The notes under the pieces were generated by a model that worked only from the letters and a program-made list of their open reading frames with translations, did not search any database and was not told where the DNA came from. Below are positions 1-5,823 of a stretch of 5,884 bases of DNA, piece by piece. Within the stretch, counting starts at the first letter, position 1. The number at the start of each line of letters is the position of its first letter. The stretch spans positions 1-5,884 of the forward strand of contig JAEHDT010000155.1 of assembly GCA_016880225.1 (NCBI GenBank), given 5' to 3'. The stretch comes from Gemmatimonadota bacterium. GTDB lineage: Bacteria; Gemmatimonadota; Gemmatimonadetes; Gemmatimonadales; GWC2-71-9. Position numbers and translations under genes: made by a program.

Positions 1-723
1 CGGACAGCCGGTCGCTCCCGCGGCGCCGTCGGTGCCCGCCGTCCCCGCCACGCCGGCGCCGCCCTTGCCGCCGCGCGACTCCACCACCAGCCAGTCGGCG
101 GGCGGCACGGCGCTCGCGTCCTGCAGCACGTAGAACGGCGGCGCCAGCCCCACCTGGATCCCCGCTACGAACAGCTTGTCGTAGAACGGCGACCGCAGGA
201 TGGCGAGGCGCACCGTGACGTCCGGGCCGTTGCCGCCCGCCTGGCCCGGGCCGCCCGGCTCGCCCGAGAACGAGAACGCGTGCGCCATGCAACTGTAGTC
301 GGGCGGCACCACGATGCTGTTGCTGATGCTGGGCCTGGCCCGGAGCGTGGCGGTGAGCCGGAACCCCGTCGTCGCCGTGGCGAGCGCGTTCCCGTCCATC
401 ACCCAGTCGCCGTCCTGTTGCGACACCGCATCCGGGCTCGAGCGGTCGAGAAACACGACGTGCAGCCGGGGCGGGTGCTTCTTGTCGTACGACCGCGCGA
501 ACGGGACGCGCGAGCCGTCCGTGAGCACCGCTTCATATGAGGTCGGAATCGCGCTGCCGGGGCAGGCCCGGGCGTACGACGTAACGATGCGGATGTCGCG
601 GATCTGCGCGACCAGGCCGGGGTCGGGGGCGAACCCTTCGGGCGGCGCATGCGAGCAGCCAGAGGCAGAGAGCGTAGCACAGAAAACCGTCGCGCAGAGA
701 CGTAGCACGGAGGCGTCGCGCAT
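1..723 (-). CDS. Predicted lipoprotein with collagen-like Gly-X-Y segments (partial, C-terminus beyond window)
   Basis: Reading the minus strand from the ATG at 723, the frame stays open for 241 codons to the window edge, so the C-terminus is missing. The start is supported by a GAGGAG ribosome site 4 bases upstream; another in-frame ATG at 759 would add 12 residues but has no such site. Residues 6-22 are a hydrophobic signal segment ending in A-S-G-C (Cys23), a somewhat weak lipobox because position -3 is Ala. After about 130 residues of unrecognised, probably beta-rich sequence come five perfect Gly-X-Y triplets (residues 154-168), then a roughly 50-residue block of ordinary sequence, then at least eight further perfect triplets (218-241) still running at the edge. 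The likely place is the outer face of a membrane or the cell surface. Function unknown; no enzymatic motif is visible. The collagen-like call is direct from sequence; export and lipidation are inferred. Confidence 0.75.
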   Translation of the reverse strand, partial: MRDASVLRLCATVFCATLSASGCSHAPPEGFAPDPGLVAQIRDIRIVTSYARACPGSAIPTSYEAVLTDGSRVPFARSYDKKHPPRLHVVFLDRSSPDAVSQQDGDWVMDGNALATATTGFRLTATLRARPSISNSIVVPPDYSCMAHAFSFSGEPGGPGQAGGNGPDVTVRLAILRSPFYDKLFVAGIQVGLAPPFYVLQDASAVPPADWLVVESRGGKGGAGVAGTAGTDGAAGATGCP

Positions 724-727
724 GGAT

Positions 728-733
728 CTCCTC
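728..733 (-). promoter_or_regulatory. Ribosome binding site of the collagen-like lipoprotein gene
   Basis: The minus strand reads GAGGAG, then ATCC, then the ATG at 723. This is a near-ideal Shine-Dalgarno match and it decides the start at 723 over the upstream in-frame ATG at 759. Confidence 0.6.
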
Positions 734-784
734 AGTAAGGTCAACGGCCGTAGCAACATGGGAAACGCGATTCCATAAGGCAAC

Positions 785-813
785 TTGCCGGAGCGGGTGC
801 GGCCGCCTAAGCT
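785..813 (+). promoter_or_regulatory. Possible promoter of the soxY operon
   Basis: TTGCCG (785-790) and TAAGCT (808-813) resemble a sigma-70 -35/-10 pair (4 of 6 and 3 of 6 matches) with an optimal 17-base spacer. If used, transcription would begin around 819-821, almost at the soxY ATG at 822, giving a leaderless or nearly leaderless message. The match is weak and the -10 lies inside the palindrome at 806-817, so this is a candidate only. Confidence 0.25.
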
Positions 814-817
814 TAGG
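806..817. promoter_or_regulatory. Perfect 12-bp palindrome upstream of soxY
   Basis: CCTAAGCTTAGG is its own reverse complement and ends 4 bases before the soxY start codon. It overlaps both the candidate -10 (808-813) and the only Shine-Dalgarno-like bases, AGGG at 815-818. A dimeric repressor bound here would block the operon. The AT-rich core stands out from the GC-rich surroundings. The operator role is inference; a 12-bp palindrome can also occur by chance. Confidence 0.3.
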
Positions 818-821
818 GCGT

Positions 822-1292
822 ATGGCGGCTTTCACGCGTCGTGCCTTCCTGCAGTGGTCCGGTCTCACCTGTTTGCTGTTCACCACGCGACGACTGTTCG
901 CGCTCGCCCCGCTCCGATCCCGCGGCGACGTGCCGTGGAAGGTCCAGCAGGTCTTGAAGCAGCTGTTCGGCGACCGGCCGGTGCAGGAGGGACACGTCCA
1001 GCTCGACGTGCCCACGGTGGCGGCCGACGGGCGTGTCGTACCCGTGATGGTCGAATCCGACCTGCCGATGACCGCGAACGCGTACGTGAAGGCGATTCAC
1101 GTGCTCGTGGACAACAACCCCGACATTCACATCGCGGAGTTCCGGCTGACGCCGGAGATCGGCCAGGCGTTCCTGAGCACCAGGATCAAGATGCGCATGA
1201 CCTCCCCCGTGCGGGCCATCATCGAGACGTCGGACGGCGCCGTCTGGGGCGCCGCCGCCGACGTGCGCGTCACCGTCAACGGGTGCGGCTGA
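822..1292 (+). CDS. soxY: SoxY-like sulfur carrier protein, Tat-exported
   Basis: A 156-residue protein. SoxY is the carrier subunit of the periplasmic Sox complex: sulfur intermediates are held on a cysteine near the C-terminus while enzymes act on them. Residues 5-11 read T-R-R-A-F-L-Q, a twin-arginine motif, followed by a hydrophobic stretch (about 12-30), so export by Tat is expected, as for known SoxY. The body (about 40-150) has the SoxY immunoglobulin-like pattern, including V-D-N-N-P-x-x-H-I-A-E-F around residue 105. The protein ends V-T-V-N-G-C-G, placing the substrate cysteine at residue 155; the usual ending is G-G-C-G-G, so this arm is slightly shorter and has Asn for the first Gly. 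The ATG at 822 is chosen because it retains the Tat signal. First gene of the six-gene run; soxZ starts 1 base after its stop. Confidence 0.9.
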   Translation: MAAFTRRAFLQWSGLTCLLFTTRRLFALAPLRSRGDVPWKVQQVLKQLFGDRPVQEGHVQLDVPTVAADGRVVPVMVESDLPMTANAYVKAIHVLVDNNPDIHIAEFRLTPEIGQAFLSTRIKMRMTSPVRAIIETSDGAVWGAAADVRVTVNGCG

Positions 1293-1293
1293 G

Positions 1294-1629
1294 ATGCGAC
1301 GCGACGTGGGCGCGGGGCGGATCCTCATCCCGACGACCATCCGGCGGGGAGACGTGATCGACGTGCGCGCACTGGTCGAGCACCCCATGGCCACGGGGCT
1401 GTTTCGCGATCCCGAAGGCCATCCTATTCCCGCCTACTTCATCAACGACGTGAGCGTGACGTATGGCGACCGCGAAGTGGCGCACTTCGCGTGGACGTCG
1501 GGGATCAGCCGCGATCCGTTCGTCGAGTTCCCCCTGCGCGCGGATCGCGAAGCACCGCTGTCGTTCACCTGGAAGGACAACAAGGGCGGCGTCTTCCAGC
1601 AGACCGTAGACATCAAATTCGCAGCCTAG
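1294..1629 (+). CDS. soxZ: SoxZ-like sulfur carrier partner of SoxY
   Basis: A 111-residue protein without a signal peptide. SoxZ forms a heterodimer with SoxY and is thought to be exported as its passenger through Tat. Family marks are visible: R-I-L-I-P near residues 9-13, the conserved H-P-M-x-T-G at 30-35, a G-H-P-I-P-A-Y-F-I-N segment at about 42-51, and the F-T-W-K-D-N-K-G-G motif near 90-98 in the last beta strands. The length is normal for SoxZ. The ATG lies 1 base after the soxY stop with no clear ribosome site, so translation is probably coupled to soxY. It gives the SoxY call strong support, because the two families travel together. Confidence 0.9.
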   Translation: MRRDVGAGRILIPTTIRRGDVIDVRALVEHPMATGLFRDPEGHPIPAYFINDVSVTYGDREVAHFAWTSGISRDPFVEFPLRADREAPLSFTWKDNKGGVFQQTVDIKFAA

Positions 1630-1637
1630 GGACGCCC

Positions 1638-2603
1638 GTGGCGGACGTTGGTACGCTCCGTCTGTGCGTGACCTTGTTTGCGACGGCCGGCGGCGCCCAT
1701 CAAGTCCCCGGGACGACGGTTCCGCGCACTCTTCCGGTCAGGGCTCTCGCAGCAGGGGTGTACGTTGTGCTCGGCGACACGGGCAGGGGCTCGGAGGGCC
1801 GGCCCAACGCGGGCTTCATCGTGACCGGCGACGGCGTGGTCGTGATCGACGCGCTCGCGAGTCCGGCCCAGGGCGAGGCGCTCGTCCGCACCATCCGCAC
1901 GGTCACGCGCGAGCCGATCCGCTGGCTGGTTCTGACGCACCACCATCCCGATCATCACTTCGGCGCCGTCGTGCTGCGCGGGGCCGGCGCCCGGGTGATG
2001 GCCCATCCCGACGTCGCGACCGGCGTGGACGAGCAGAGCCGGGAGGCCGCCGAGTCGGCGTGGACGCTCGTGGTCGGGAAGGCGCAGATGGCGGGCTTCC
2101 GCTACGCCGACGTTCCGGACGTCGCGGTCACGACCGCCGACACGCTGCGGCTCGGCGGTAAGACGATCGTGATCGCGCAGCCGTGGCGCGGTCCGGCCCA
2201 CACGGCCGGCGATCTGTTCGTGTGGCTCCCGGCCGAGCGGGTGGTGTTCGCGGGAGACCTGCTGATCGAGGATGGCGTGACGCTGGTCGTGGACGGCAGC
2301 GCGCGGGGCCTGGTCGCAGCTCTGACGGCGTTGGCGGGGCTCGATGCGCGGGTGGCCGTGCCCGGCCACGGGGCCATTCCCGCGGATCCGGCGGCGCTGA
2401 TCGCGCGGACCCGCGAGTACATCACGGGGCTCCAGGCGGCGATGCGCCGCGCCCTCGAGCGGCACCGCTCGCTCAACCGGGCGCTCGACTCGCTGCCCCC
2501 GGCCGATGAGGGGCGTCCCGTATCGCTCCACTCGCGGGAACGTCGCAACGCCAACCGCGTATATCTCGAAGTCGAGAAGGAAATGATGGGACTCGACCCA
2601 TGA
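1638..2603 (+). CDS. Metallo-beta-lactamase-fold hydrolase, SoxH-like
   Basis: From the GTG at 1638 the product is 321 residues. The frame is open further upstream, but an earlier start would overlap soxZ heavily; the GTG sits 8 bases after the soxZ stop, with AGGGA (1628-1632) five bases before it. Residues 7-20 are hydrophobic and end G-G-A-H, a plausible signal peptide, though weak because an Asp precedes it. The metal site of the fold is complete: H101-x-H103-x-D105-H106, H188 (in P-A-H-T-A-G-D), D207 (in F-A-G-D) and H244 (in P-G-H-G), predicting two zinc ions. The family member associated with soxYZ clusters is SoxH, a hydrolase of unproven substrate, also seen as the zinc hydrolase of quinoprotein relay systems. 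A role in hydrolysing a thioester or sulfur adduct on SoxYZ is inferred from context. Other options are glyoxalase-II-like or lactonase-like enzymes. Confidence 0.82.
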   Translation: MADVGTLRLCVTLFATAGGAHQVPGTTVPRTLPVRALAAGVYVVLGDTGRGSEGRPNAGFIVTGDGVVVIDALASPAQGEALVRTIRTVTREPIRWLVLTHHHPDHHFGAVVLRGAGARVMAHPDVATGVDEQSREAAESAWTLVVGKAQMAGFRYADVPDVAVTTADTLRLGGKTIVIAQPWRGPAHTAGDLFVWLPAERVVFAGDLLIEDGVTLVVDGSARGLVAALTALAGLDARVAVPGHGAIPADPAALIARTREYITGLQAAMRRALERHRSLNRALDSLPPADEGRPVSLHSRERRNANRVYLEVEKEMMGLDP

Positions 2604-3547
2604 ACCGGATTCCGCGCTGCCTGCTCGCGTCCTTCCTCACGACGATCGCGGCCTGCTCCCCGGGCCTCTCGGGCAACCCCCCTCCCGGAGTCGATCTGCC
2701 GCCCCTCGGAGTGCCCGGGCTCATCCCAACGGACGGCCTCGCCCGGCTGCTCACGGACCGCGACTCCAACGTGACCGTCATCGACGCGCGCAACGACTAC
2801 ACGCTGTACCTCGAGGCGCACATTCCGCGCGCCGTGTACTTGAACGTCGAGGAGCTGCGCGCCGCCGACCGCGGCGTGCCGAACAAGGTGCTTGGCGTGG
2901 CGTCGTACGCGGCCTTGTTCTCCCGTCTCGGGATCAGCCCGGACCGCCCCGTGGCGATCTACAGCGCGGGCGAAACGCGCGACATGGACGCGACCTATGT
3001 CGCCTGGATCCTCCAGGGCCTGGGCCATCCTTCGGTCTCTGTGCTCGACGGCGGGTTCGGGAAGTGGCGCCTCGAGAACCGGTCCGTCACGCGGCGCTAC
3101 CCCGCGGTCGAGCCGACCGCGTTCGCGCCCGGGGCGTTCGCGCCCGACCGCGCCACGCGCGAGGACGTGCAGGCCGCGCTCGGCGCACCGGGCGCCGTGG
3201 TCGTCGACGCGCGCAACCCCGACCAGTACGCAGGACGTGCCGGGGCCCAGCTGCGGCGCGGGCACATCCCCGGTGCCATCAGCCACTTCTGGCAGGACGA
3301 CATGGCCAAGGTGGACTTCGCCACCGTGTGGAAGCCGCGCGACGAGCTGCGCGCGAGCTACGCGGCGCAGGGGATCACGTCGGACAAGACGATCATCGCC
3401 TACTGCAACGGCGGCCTGGAGTCGAGCCACGTGTATTTCGCGCTCCACAACCTGCTCGGCTTCCCGCACGTGCGCGTGTACGACGGCTCGTTCACGGAGT
3501 GGTCGGAGCGGGTCGAGCTGCCGGTGAAGGTGGGGGAGGAGCCGTAA
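2600..3547 (+). CDS. Lipoprotein sulfurtransferase with two rhodanese domains
   Basis: A 315-residue protein whose ATG overlaps the preceding stop as ATGA (2600-2603); GGGA at 2588-2591 can serve as ribosome site. Residues 7-19 are a signal segment ending I-A-A-C, a good lipobox with Cys19, followed by a Pro/Gly-rich linker (20-40). Two rhodanese domains follow. Domain 1 (about 41-165) has V-I-D-A-R-N near 59 and D-G-G-F-G-K-W near 150, but the active-site position is Ser122 in Y-S-A-G-E and the domain has no Cys, so it is the structural half. Domain 2 (about 185-308) has V-V-D-A-R-N, G-H-I-P-G-A and the active loop C269-N-G-G-L-E-S. This is the thiosulfate/3-mercaptopyruvate sulfurtransferase arrangement. 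It would move sulfane sulfur outside the cytoplasm, anchored to a membrane, beside the exported SoxYZ. Substrate (thiosulfate, persulfide or SoxY-bound sulfur) is not decided by sequence. Confidence 0.88.
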   Translation: MNRIPRCLLASFLTTIAACSPGLSGNPPPGVDLPPLGVPGLIPTDGLARLLTDRDSNVTVIDARNDYTLYLEAHIPRAVYLNVEELRAADRGVPNKVLGVASYAALFSRLGISPDRPVAIYSAGETRDMDATYVAWILQGLGHPSVSVLDGGFGKWRLENRSVTRRYPAVEPTAFAPGAFAPDRATREDVQAALGAPGAVVVDARNPDQYAGRAGAQLRRGHIPGAISHFWQDDMAKVDFATVWKPRDELRASYAAQGITSDKTIIAYCNGGLESSHVYFALHNLLGFPHVRVYDGSFTEWSERVELPVKVGEEP

Positions 3548-3553
3548 GCGACC

Positions 3554-4225
3554 GTGGCCGCAGCCGGCTACGGCCTCATTGAAACGATGCGCGTGCGCGA
3601 GGGACGGATCCCGTTCCTCGAGCGCCACGTCGCCCGCCTGGAGCGTTCGCTCCGTCAGCTCGGGCTCCCACGGTCATCACAGGACGTGGCGGCGTTGGTG
3701 CGGCCATTCGCGGAGACCGGCGATGCCGTGCTGCGCGTCGAGGTGCTTGACGGCCGGGCGAGCGTCACGGTGCGCGAGCTGCCGCCGCTCGACCCGCCTG
3801 CGGTCATCACCGCCTCCGAGCCCCACCGGCCGTATGCCCACAAGACAACCGAGCGCGGCTGCTTCGTCACCGCGGCCGCGCAGGCGGAGCGGGCGGGCGC
3901 GGATGACGCGTTGCTGCTCACGGCCGAAGGACTCGTGGCCGAGGGGACGGTGTGGACCCTGTGCTGGTGGGAGGGCGGCCGGCCGCGCACGCCCACGCTC
4001 GAGCTCGGGATTCTGCCGGGAATCGGACGGGCCCGGGTGCTCGAGCTCGTGCCGCAGGTAGAGGAGGGTTGGTACCGGCGCGCCGGGCTCGACGGGAAGA
4101 GCCTCTTTCTCACGAACGCGGTGCGGGGCGTCGTCCCGATCGCGTCGCTCGACGAGGAGCCGGTGCCCGCCGATGCCCGTACGGAGGACCTGGCGCGCCG
4201 CTTCTGGCCCGAGGGCACGCCGTGA
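3554..4225 (+). CDS. Class IV PLP-dependent aminotransferase/lyase (PabC/IlvE family), short form
   Basis: A 223-residue cytoplasmic protein starting at GTG 3554, the only start available: it lies in the same frame as the upstream rhodanese gene, two codons after its TAA. The G/A-rich tract at 3532-3541 is a possible ribosome site, rather far away. Family marks: L-I-E-T-M-R-V near residue 8, an R-H-x-x-R-L-x-x-S helix, the PLP lysine K97 with R101 in H-K-T-T-E-R, E130 in V-A-E-G-T, I-L-P-G-I-G-R-A-R, and L-T-N-A-V-R-G-V-V-P near the end. The family covers aminodeoxychorismate lyase, branched-chain and D-amino-acid aminotransferases; the substrate cannot be told. It is shorter than the usual 270-300 residues because the N-terminal part before the E-T-M-R strand (normally containing D-R-G-x-x-x-G-D-G-x-F) is nearly absent. 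The W-T-L-C-W-W stretch replaces the usual S-N-I/L-F motif. The fold core is otherwise complete. Confidence 0.83.
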   Translation: MAAAGYGLIETMRVREGRIPFLERHVARLERSLRQLGLPRSSQDVAALVRPFAETGDAVLRVEVLDGRASVTVRELPPLDPPAVITASEPHRPYAHKTTERGCFVTAAAQAERAGADDALLLTAEGLVAEGTVWTLCWWEGGRPRTPTLELGILPGIGRARVLELVPQVEEGWYRRAGLDGKSLFLTNAVRGVVPIASLDEEPVPADARTEDLARRFWPEGTP

Positions 4226-5670
4226 CGCCGCTCGTCATGGTCGTGGTGTCTCTGAGCGCGGCCCAGACACCCTTTGCCCTGAAGCCCTGCCGCATCTCGG
4301 GGCTGGACGCCGAGGTGCGGTGCGGGACCTACTGGGTGTTCGAGGACCGGGTGCGGCACGCGGGACGGAAGATCCCGCTCCAGGTCATCGTCCTCCCCTC
4401 GAGGAGCGCGACCCCCGCACCGGATCCGGTCTGGTTCGTCTCGCCCGGCGGTCCTGGCACGACGAACAGCGATCTGGTGGTGCCGCTGTGGTCGGCGTGG
4501 TGGCGCGACACACGCGATGTCGTGCTGGTGGACCTGCGCGGGACGAGCGGGGAGAGTCGCCTCGATTGCTCCTTGCCCGGCTCCGACGATCACCCCGAGG
4601 CGTACCTGTCCGCCCTGTTCCCCCGGTCCGCCATCCGGGCGTGCAGGGAGCAGCTCTCCAAGCGGGTCGACCTGCGATTCTACAACACCATGCTCGTGGT
4701 GGACGATCTCGACGAGATTCGCCAGGCGCTCGGGTTTTCGAAGGTGAACCTGTTCGGCGTCTCCTGGGGGACGCGCGCCGTGTTGATCTATCTGCGCCGT
4801 CACCCGGATGCGGTCCGCACCGCCACGGTGGAGGGGGTCGCGCCTCCTTCGCTCAAGAATCCGTTGCCGCACGCCCGCTCCGCGCAGGACGCGCTCGACC
4901 TGGTGTTCGACGCGTGCGACCGTCAAGCGGACTGCCACGCCGCGTTCCCCAACATTCGGGCCGAGACGCGCGCCGTCTTCGAGCGCCTGCACCGCGCGCC
5001 GGCGGAGGTGACGGTGCGGAGGGCGACGGGGGGCGCGGTGTCCGTGCCGCTCAGCTGGCAGGCGTTCGCCGAGGCGCTGCGGGTGATGACGTATTACGTG
5101 CCCAACATGCGCCGGGTGCCGTTGCTGCTCCACCGCGCCTACCTCGGCGACCTGACGAGCTTCGCCACCGCCGGCATCGCCTCCAACCGTGGCCTGCGGT
5201 CGCGGCTGCGATTCGGGTTCCTGCTCTCGGTGACGTGCACCGAGGACGTGTCCCGCATTCTCCCGGACGAGGTCGTCCGCGAGACGGCCGGGACGTACCT
5301 GGAGGATTCTCGCGTGCGCGAGCAGATGGCGGCGTGCGCGGAGTGGCCGCACGGCGACCTGCCGCCCGGCTACGGCGATCCTGTCCGCTCCGATGTGCCG
5401 GTGTTTCTCCTTTCCGGCACGCTCGACCCCGTCTCGCCGCCGCACTTCGGCGCCGAAGCGGCCCGCTACCTGCCGAACAGCATCCACGTCCTCGCCCCCG
5501 GCACCCACGTGCCGGCCGGTCCGTGCATCGACGCGATGGAGCGCAGCTTCCTCGAGGCGGGGTCGGCGGCTGCGGTGGACACGAGCTGCGTGGCCTCGAT
5601 GACGCTGCCGCCGTTCGTGACGGCGGACTCCATCGGTACGGCGGCCGGGTCCACCCCGGGCGCGCCCTAG
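4222..5670 (+). CDS. Exported alpha/beta hydrolase, S33 / tripeptidyl aminopeptidase-like
   Basis: From GTG 4222, overlapping the previous stop as GTGA, the product is 482 residues; ATG 4237 is an alternative start. Residues 3-14 are hydrophobic and end S-A-A-Q, a short signal-like segment without the usual positive N-terminus, so export is likely but not certain; many cysteines (for example in K-P-C-R-I-S and R-C-G-T-Y) suit an extracytoplasmic disulfide-bonded protein. The catalytic parts are in order: oxyanion loop P-G-G-P-G (75-79), V-D-L-R-G-T-S-G-E-S (strand and turn), nucleophile S181 in G-V-S-W-G, then a helical lid, Asp402 in S-G-T-L-D-P-V-S-P, and His429 in G-T-H-V-P. This C-terminal block is that of TAP-like proteins. 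The family removes N-terminal residues or small peptides from substrates, or acts as esterase. It is the last gene of the run; the substrate and any link with sulfur genes are unknown. Confidence 0.87.
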   Translation: MTPLVMVVVSLSAAQTPFALKPCRISGLDAEVRCGTYWVFEDRVRHAGRKIPLQVIVLPSRSATPAPDPVWFVSPGGPGTTNSDLVVPLWSAWWRDTRDVVLVDLRGTSGESRLDCSLPGSDDHPEAYLSALFPRSAIRACREQLSKRVDLRFYNTMLVVDDLDEIRQALGFSKVNLFGVSWGTRAVLIYLRRHPDAVRTATVEGVAPPSLKNPLPHARSAQDALDLVFDACDRQADCHAAFPNIRAETRAVFERLHRAPAEVTVRRATGGAVSVPLSWQAFAEALRVMTYYVPNMRRVPLLLHRAYLGDLTSFATAGIASNRGLRSRLRFGFLLSVTCTEDVSRILPDEVVRETAGTYLEDSRVREQMAACAEWPHGDLPPGYGDPVRSDVPVFLLSGTLDPVSPPHFGAEAARYLPNSIHVLAPGTHVPAGPCIDAMERSFLEAGSAAAVDTSCVASMTLPPFVTADSIGTAAGSTPGAP

Positions 5671-5725
5671 GCGAACGGGACGGCTCGGTCGAGGCGGCGG
5701 AGTACCGCGCCGGGCCGGACCAGGC

Positions 5726-5731
5726 TAGACT
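5726..5731 (+). promoter_or_regulatory. Possible -10 element of the tRNA-His promoter
   Basis: TAGACT matches the -10 consensus at 4 of 6 positions and would start transcription about 10 bases before the mature tRNA. No convincing -35 lies 16-18 bases upstream, so the call is weak; transcription could also continue from the operon. Confidence 0.25.
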
Positions 5732-5748
5732 TGGGGCACGCGCCGCAT

Positions 5749-5823
5749 GGTGGCTGTAGCTCAATCGGTTAGAGCGCTGGACTGTGGCTCCAGAGGTTGC
5801 GGGTTCGATTCCCGTCAGCCACC
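5749..5823 (+). tRNA. tRNA-His (anticodon GTG)
   Basis: The cloverleaf folds fully: acceptor stem 5750-5756 with 5816-5822 (7 pairs), D arm 5759-5762/5772-5775, anticodon stem 5777-5781/5789-5793 with loop CTGTGGC and anticodon GTG at 5784-5786, five-base variable region, and T arm 5799-5803/5811-5815 (one G-T pair) with loop TTCGATT. Histidine identity is confirmed by the extra G at -1 (5749) facing discriminator C73 (5823), the feature read by histidyl-tRNA synthetase. The 3' CCA is not encoded (the next bases are CTC), so it must be added by the CCA-adding enzyme. Confidence 0.97.

Noticed and set aside
533..1015. 160-codon minus-strand frame crossing the divergent intergenic region
   Set aside because: It overlaps the lipoprotein gene in another frame and soxY antisense, and has no motif, so it is a shadow.
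1491..1637. Upstream extension of the metallo-hydrolase frame into soxZ
   Set aside because: The added residues would overlap the conserved end of SoxZ by nearly 140 bases and look like out-of-frame translation; GTG 1638 has better spacing and a ribosome site.
2102..3628. 508-codon open frame on the minus strand
   Set aside because: It lies antisense to the hydrolase and rhodanese genes, both with intact catalytic motifs. Its sequence is low-complexity, Arg/Ala/Gly-rich and without recognisable motifs, as expected of a shadow frame in GC-rich DNA.
3655..5508. 617-codon open frame on the minus strand
   Set aside because: It is antisense to the PLP enzyme and the alpha/beta hydrolase, whose motifs are complete. 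The translation is rich in Arg, His and Gly with no domain signs; stop codons are simply rare in this frame at high GC.
5695..5712. GC hairpin CGGCG/CGCCG between the last operon gene and the tRNA
   Set aside because: Five pairs with an 8-base loop and no T-tract; such stems are expected by chance in this composition.
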